This document shows positions 60,445-64,000 of a DNA stretch of 64,000 bases, piece after piece; position 1 is the first letter of the stretch; each line of letters opens with the position of its first letter. The notes beneath the pieces were generated by a model. That model was not told the DNA's origin and did no database searches. It saw only the letters and a program-made list of their open reading frames with translations. The translations under genes and the position numbers were made by a program. The stretch spans positions 257,463 through 321,462 of the forward strand of contig NZ_FOBV01000006.1 of NCBI RefSeq assembly GCF_900109935.1. The letters are read 5' to 3'. The stretch comes from Chryseobacterium taichungense. Its GTDB lineage: Bacteria; Bacteroidota; Bacteroidia; Flavobacteriales; Weeksellaceae.

Positions 60445-60990
60445 ATGAAAAATTTTAGAATTGTTTTCTCGTTCATTTTATTTTTGCTTTTCGGTTTAAG
60501 CAATGCACAGAAAGTAGGCGTTGTTGATACAGAGTATATCTTAAATAAAATGCCTCAGTATAAAGAAGCAGAAGCCAGACTGAATGCGCAGATTGACACC
60601 TGGCAGTCGGAACTTCAGAATCTGCAGTCGGAGTATGAGCGTAAAAGATCTGCTTTTGAAAGTGAAAAAGTACTTTTAATAGGCGATCAGCTAAAACTTC
60701 GGGAAAAAGAAGTAATGGATTTGGAGAAAAATATCAAAACCACTACAAGTTTACGTTTTGGAGCTACTGGTGAGATAAAAAAGCTGAGAACAAATCTTGT
60801 GCAGCCTTTTCAGGACCAGATCTGGGGAGCGATTAAAACAATGGCAGAGAAAAACGGGATAGGTATTGTGCTTGATAAAACAAGCAATAATGTGCTCTTC
60901 CTTCAGAAACGATTCGATTATTCAGATAAAGTATTGGATATTTTATTAAAAGATACCGATAAGAAAGAAAAAACTAAAACCAAAAAATAA
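60445..60990 (+). CDS. OmpH/Skp-family periplasmic chaperone 1
   Basis: From ATG 60445 the protein has a signal peptide (NFRIVFSFILFLLFGLSNAQ) and the Skp pattern VGVVDTEYILNKMPQYKEAEARL with a long coiled coil. It has about 181 residues. The frame extends back to 60400, inside bamA, but the shorter start begins at the signal peptide and does not overlap. The basic C-terminus (KDTDKKEKTKTKK) is typical. It holds unfolded outer-membrane proteins on the way to BamA. Confidence 0.9.
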   Translation: MKNFRIVFSFILFLLFGLSNAQKVGVVDTEYILNKMPQYKEAEARLNAQIDTWQSELQNLQSEYERKRSAFESEKVLLIGDQLKLREKEVMDLEKNIKTTTSLRFGATGEIKKLRTNLVQPFQDQIWGAIKTMAEKNGIGIVLDKTSNNVLFLQKRFDYSDKVLDILLKDTDKKEKTKTKK

Positions 60991-61052
60991 AAGTTTAACT
61001 TTTATTAAATTTACAGATCTAAAAACAAAATTAAATTATTTATTTACCAATT

Positions 61053-61556
61053 ATGAAAAAATTAAGTGTATTATTTGCAGCGGTAATGATGGTTGTATCG
61101 GTAGGTATGGCAAAAGCTCAAAAAATTGCAACTTTAGACGTTATAGGTGTTCTTAATGCAATGCCTGAAAAGAAAAAAGCAGATACTGATCTTAAAGCTT
61201 TCTTAGATACTAAACAAGCTGAAATCAAGAAAAAAGCAGATGCGGGACAGGCTAAATTAAAGCAATATACCGAAGAAGCTCCTAAGAAAACAGCTGAAGA
61301 AAACAAAGCAAGAGAAGCTGAATTGTCAAAAATGCAGCAGGAAATTCAGGAAATGAACGATAAGGCTCAAAAGGATTTCGTAGCTAAGCAAGATGCTGCT
61401 TATGAGCCAATCGAGAAAAAGCTGAACGATGCTGTTTCTAAAGTTGCTAAGGCAAACGGATATGATTATATCATGGATGCAAACTCTTCTGCTTTTGTAT
61501 TCAAAGGAGGTCCGGATGCTACTCCAGCTGTGAAAAAAGAACTAGGTGTTCAATAA
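61053..61556 (+). CDS. OmpH/Skp-family periplasmic chaperone 2
   Basis: The 167-residue protein has a signal peptide (MKKLSVLFAAVMMVVSVGMAKAQ) and the pattern IATLDVIGVLNAMPEKKKAD followed by an Ala/Lys/Glu-rich coiled coil. It ends with YDYIMDANSSAFVFKGGPD. It is a second Skp-like chaperone, co-directional with the first and separated by 62 bases. A terminator follows. Confidence 0.92.
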   Translation: MKKLSVLFAAVMMVVSVGMAKAQKIATLDVIGVLNAMPEKKKADTDLKAFLDTKQAEIKKKADAGQAKLKQYTEEAPKKTAEENKAREAELSKMQQEIQEMNDKAQKDFVAKQDAAYEPIEKKLNDAVSKVAKANGYDYIMDANSSAFVFKGGPDATPAVKKELGVQ

Positions 61557-61586
61557 TTTTTAGAAATTAATAAACATTTATAAAAT

Positions 61587-61614
61587 AACCATCTCTCATC
61601 GGGGTGGTTTTTTT
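61587..61614 (+). terminator. Terminator after the Skp genes, overlapping the next promoter
   Basis: AACCATC (61587-61593) pairs with GGTGGTT (61603-61609) with one G-U pair and a 9-base loop, followed by a T-run to 61614. The T-run leads into TATTTTTG, the promoter of the next gene. Confidence 0.72.
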
Positions 61615-61621
61615 ATTTTTG
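61614..61621 (+). promoter_or_regulatory. Promoter element abutting the thioesterase start
   Basis: TATTTTTG matches TAnnTTTG and ends only four bases before ATG 61626. Transcripts from it would begin at or near the start codon, giving a leaderless or near-leaderless mRNA. Confidence 0.4.
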
Positions 61622-61625
61622 CACC

Positions 61626-62111
61626 ATGAATAAAGAAGTATCAACCACGGTAAAGGTGCGGTTTAGTGATTGTGATCCGATTGGTCATTTAAATAATGTG
61701 AAATATCTGGACTATATGTTCAATGCCAGAGAAGACCATGTGGAAACATTTTACGGGTTTACCTACGAAGAATATACAAAACTAACCGGCTGCACATGGA
61801 TTGCCATTCAAAACGAAATTGCCTATCTGAAAGAAGTGAGATATAATACTTCGGTGGTGATCAGCAGCAAAATCATAGAGGTTCAGGATAGAACGGCAAA
61901 GGTTGAAATTCTTATGAAAAGTTTAGACGAAAAAACCATTCATGCAGTTTTGTGGGTAACGGTTATTTACTTTAATGTTAAAACAAGGCGTTCAGAAATA
62001 CATCCTGAAGATATTAAAGAAACGTTCAATAAATTTTATGTAGATTTAGAACAGAAAGATTTTCAGTCAAGAGTTAAATTTTTAAGATCACAGAACGCAA
62101 AAAATTCATAA
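61626..62111 (+). CDS. 4HBT-family acyl-CoA thioesterase
   Basis: The 161-residue protein has the hotdog thioesterase motif VRFSDCDPIGHLNNVKYLDY with catalytic Asp17, and IQNEIAYLKEVRY in the second half. It belongs to the YbgC/FadM-like group. Its stop overlaps the next start as TAATG (62109-62113), coupling it to the rhamnose reductase gene. The natural acyl substrate is unknown. Confidence 0.88.
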   Translation: MNKEVSTTVKVRFSDCDPIGHLNNVKYLDYMFNAREDHVETFYGFTYEEYTKLTGCTWIAIQNEIAYLKEVRYNTSVVISSKIIEVQDRTAKVEILMKSLDEKTIHAVLWVTVIYFNVKTRRSEIHPEDIKETFNKFYVDLEQKDFQSRVKFLRSQNAKNS

Positions 62112-62974
62112 TGAAAAAAATATTGGTAATAGGAGGAAACGGGCAACTGGGAAATTGCATCAGAAAAATTGCACCCGATTTTGAATTGGATTATGAGTTT
62201 ATTTTTACAGATTCGCAAACGCTTGATGTTACAAATGAAGATCGGGTACAATCTTTCTTTTATGACAATAAACCTGACTTTTGTATTAATGCATCAGCTT
62301 TTACAGCGGTAGACCTTGCAGAAAGTGAAAAGGAAAAAGCTTTTGCCGTAAATGCACAAGGTGTTGCTCACCTTGCAGAAGCCAGTAAGGAATATAATTC
62401 GGTATTGATTCATGTTTCTACAGACTATGTTTTCGATGGTGAAACCAATCTCTGTTATTCAGAAGATGATTTCACCAACCCAATAGGAGTTTACGGAGAA
62501 TCAAAATTAAAAGGAGAAGAGCTTGCTTTGGATATAAATCCCCAAACAATCATTCTCAGGACGTCATGGCTGTATTCCGAATTCAATAAAAATTTTGTGA
62601 AAACCATGCTTAATCTATTTTCCCAAAAAGAAGAGCTGGGAATCGTAGCCGATCAGTTTGGTCAGCCTACCAATGCAAACGATTTGGCAGAGGCAATCAT
62701 GAAGATCATCGAAGCTCCTCAAAAAACATACGGTATTTTTCATTTTTCAAATTATCCTGAAACAACCTGGTTTGAATTTGCAGAAAAAATAGCTGAATTT
62801 TCAAAATCAAAAGTTAAATTAAACCAATTAACGACCGATCAATATCCTACTCCGGCCAGAAGACCGAAACGCAGCACAATGTGCCTCGATAAAATTGAAG
62901 AAACTTATAAGATAGAACCCAAATATTGGGAAAATAGTCTGGAAGAATGCATTAGTATTCTCACACAACAATAA
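62111..62974 (+). CDS. rfbD: dTDP-4-dehydrorhamnose reductase
   Basis: This 287-residue short-chain reductase has the NADPH fold ILVIGGNGQLGNCI, TDYVFDGE, the catalytic YGESKLKGEE (Tyr-x-x-x-Lys), and PARRPKRSTMCLDK near the end. It would make dTDP-L-rhamnose for envelope polysaccharide. The other rml genes are not in the window, so the pathway must be completed elsewhere. It overlaps the thioesterase stop. Confidence 0.93.
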   Translation: MKKILVIGGNGQLGNCIRKIAPDFELDYEFIFTDSQTLDVTNEDRVQSFFYDNKPDFCINASAFTAVDLAESEKEKAFAVNAQGVAHLAEASKEYNSVLIHVSTDYVFDGETNLCYSEDDFTNPIGVYGESKLKGEELALDINPQTIILRTSWLYSEFNKNFVKTMLNLFSQKEELGIVADQFGQPTNANDLAEAIMKIIEAPQKTYGIFHFSNYPETTWFEFAEKIAEFSKSKVKLNQLTTDQYPTPARRPKRSTMCLDKIEETYKIEPKYWENSLEECISILTQQ

Positions 62975-62982
62975 AGTATATA

Positions 62983-63666
62983 ATGAAAAACTCAATAATA
63001 ATCATCTTTATTTTTCTCGCACAGTTGTTCTGTGCACAAAATGTACTTTTAACAAAAGTTGAGAAAACACATGACAATACAGATCGCTTTTTATATAAAA
63101 TAGATCAGGAAATAAAAAATGCTGAATACCTTGGTGAAGTCGAAGTACAGGGCTTTTCAAAAAATGATGCTGAAGTTTTTTCGGCTGTATATAAGAAAGC
63201 AAAAGAAATTGGAGCCAATACTTTCACTCTGAAACCTTTCGAAACGGTAGATGGCTCTCTACAAAAGTTCAATCCTTCAAACTACAGACTTGCTTTATAT
63301 TATCTGCCGAAAGAAAAATTACTTAATCAATCAGGCAATATGTATTTATTTGCATCCTCAGACAAAGAGCAGAAAATAGCCATTAACAAAATAGATTATG
63401 TTGTTTCTCCAAGATCTTATCTGGTGATAAAAACAGCGCCCGGCGAAATTTACACGATCTCTACAAAAAAACTTTTAGGTTCTGCTATTAAAATTCAACC
63501 GAAAGAAAACAGCTCCAATCAGTATTTTCAGATCTCAGCAACAAAAATAAAACCCGATGAAACAGGAGTGGGCGGACTAAATTTAAAAAGCGGCGATATC
63601 GTTGGTCTCGAAAAATCCTACGCCGAATTTCTTAGTACCATCTATAACAAACAAAAAGCAGAGTGA
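62983..63666 (+). CDS. Exported protein of unknown function
   Basis: The 227-residue protein has a signal peptide (MKNSIIIIFIFLAQLFCAQ). The mature part is beta-rich with a VEVQGFSKNDAEVFSAVY helix region reminiscent of small heavy-metal-binding or YbjQ-like alpha/beta folds. The latter half has SYLVIKTAPGEIYTISTKKL. I do not recognise a family. It is eight bases from rfbD and may be co-transcribed with it. Confidence 0.72.
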   Translation: MKNSIIIIFIFLAQLFCAQNVLLTKVEKTHDNTDRFLYKIDQEIKNAEYLGEVEVQGFSKNDAEVFSAVYKKAKEIGANTFTLKPFETVDGSLQKFNPSNYRLALYYLPKEKLLNQSGNMYLFASSDKEQKIAINKIDYVVSPRSYLVIKTAPGEIYTISTKKLLGSAIKIQPKENSSNQYFQISATKIKPDETGVGGLNLKSGDIVGLEKSYAEFLSTIYNKQKAE

Positions 63667-64000
63667 AAACTTTGCTTTTTTCATATACTTATAAATAATG
63701 ACACACTTGGCATTCTCTTACTAAACTCACACACTCTCAAACCCTTTAACCCTTTTACTCTCGTACTCTCCAACTCACCTATTTTTTATGGGTAGCTTTT
63801 TCCGGCTCTCCGCTCATACTCCTCGCGCCGAGCTTCACCGATGTGCTCCAACGCCAAACCCTTTACGCTCCAACGCTCCAACCCCGCTGTGGGGTAACCG
63901 CTTCTATCCGGGCTAGGGTATGGGGCTTTCTTTCAATAGATACCTAAACATATAATCCAAAACTCCCCAAGTACATCTTTAATAAAAGTAGGATTGCACA
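63667..64000. repeat. Non-coding, C/T-rich repeat-like region at the right edge
   Basis: No gene is seen in the last 334 bases. The plus strand is pyrimidine-rich (ACTCTCAAACCCTTTAACCC), then has GCTCCAAC three times (63845, 63867 and 63875). It ends with GGGGTAACCGCTTCTATCC and GGGCTAGGG. The sequence resembles a large dispersed non-coding element of Chryseobacterium genomes; this is from memory. It is too GC-rich for its surroundings. Confidence 0.55.

Noticed and set aside
63840..63885. CRISPR-like array of GCTCCAAC units
   Set aside because: The units are eight bases long with uneven spacing and no cas genes are present.

Overview
The window looks like chromosome of a Chryseobacterium-type bacterium (Flavobacteriia, Weeksellaceae). 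The signs are AT-rich DNA, flavobacterial promoters of the TAnnTTTG type, a T9SS C-terminal sorting domain, an eight-gene DAR/aryl-polyene (flexirubin) signature, and repeat families of the kind seen between Chryseobacterium genes. This is inferred from gene content and motifs; no database search was run. There are no rRNA or tRNA genes, no IS transposase and no CRISPR array.

Region 1 (1-5315, minus strand) is housekeeping: a partial SanA/ElyC-like gene, lspA, two small genes, a DksA-like regulator with only one of the four zinc-ligand cysteines, and ileS with a swapped GXHH in place of the class I HXGH signature. A 538-base gene-free stretch follows.

Region 2 (5854-41746) is the main feature: a flexirubin-type pigment locus of about 36 kb. 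The plus-strand half carries an adenylate-forming ligase, a tyrosine ammonia-lyase, a ketoreductase, a ketosynthase, an acyl carrier protein, an acyltransferase, a CrtI-like oxidoreductase and a C45-type acyltransferase lipoprotein. A minus-strand flavin halogenase-like gene sits between the ligase and the lyase. The minus-strand half carries a glycosyltransferase, three dehydratase-like hotdog proteins, a Cys-less ketosynthase, two complete ketosynthases, a half-ketosynthase, a second ACP, a thioesterase, LolA, lipoproteins, an ABC exporter, a BtrH-like protein, DarB, DarA and a giant MMPL-acyltransferase fusion. The inferred flow is: tyrosine to coumarate, activation, polyene elongation, ring tailoring, dialkylresorcinol synthesis by DarA/DarB, ester joining, and delivery to the outer membrane. 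A cytochrome gene and a T9SS-secreted gene lie between the halves, and a toxin-antitoxin pair lies inside the minus half. Two genes are broken as read: the MMPL fusion (one-base frameshift) and a porin-like gene (in-frame stop). Palindromic repeats sit at the ketosynthase/ACP junctions, and another repeat type has entered coding sequence twice.

Region 3 (41919-56011) mixes envelope polysaccharide genes with topA and an arginase-fold gene. It has four multi-membrane-span proteins (one EpsG-like, two of them tandem paralogues), a GT2 glycosyltransferase, a WecA/TagO-type initiating transferase, a Wza-type export lipoprotein and a Wzc-type kinase with a Gly-Tyr repeat tail.

Region 4 (56225-63666) is the conserved outer-membrane biogenesis run: an outer-membrane protein, uppS, bamA and two Skp/OmpH chaperones. 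A thioesterase, a dTDP-4-dehydrorhamnose reductase and an exported protein of unknown function follow. The last 334 bases are repeat-like and non-coding.
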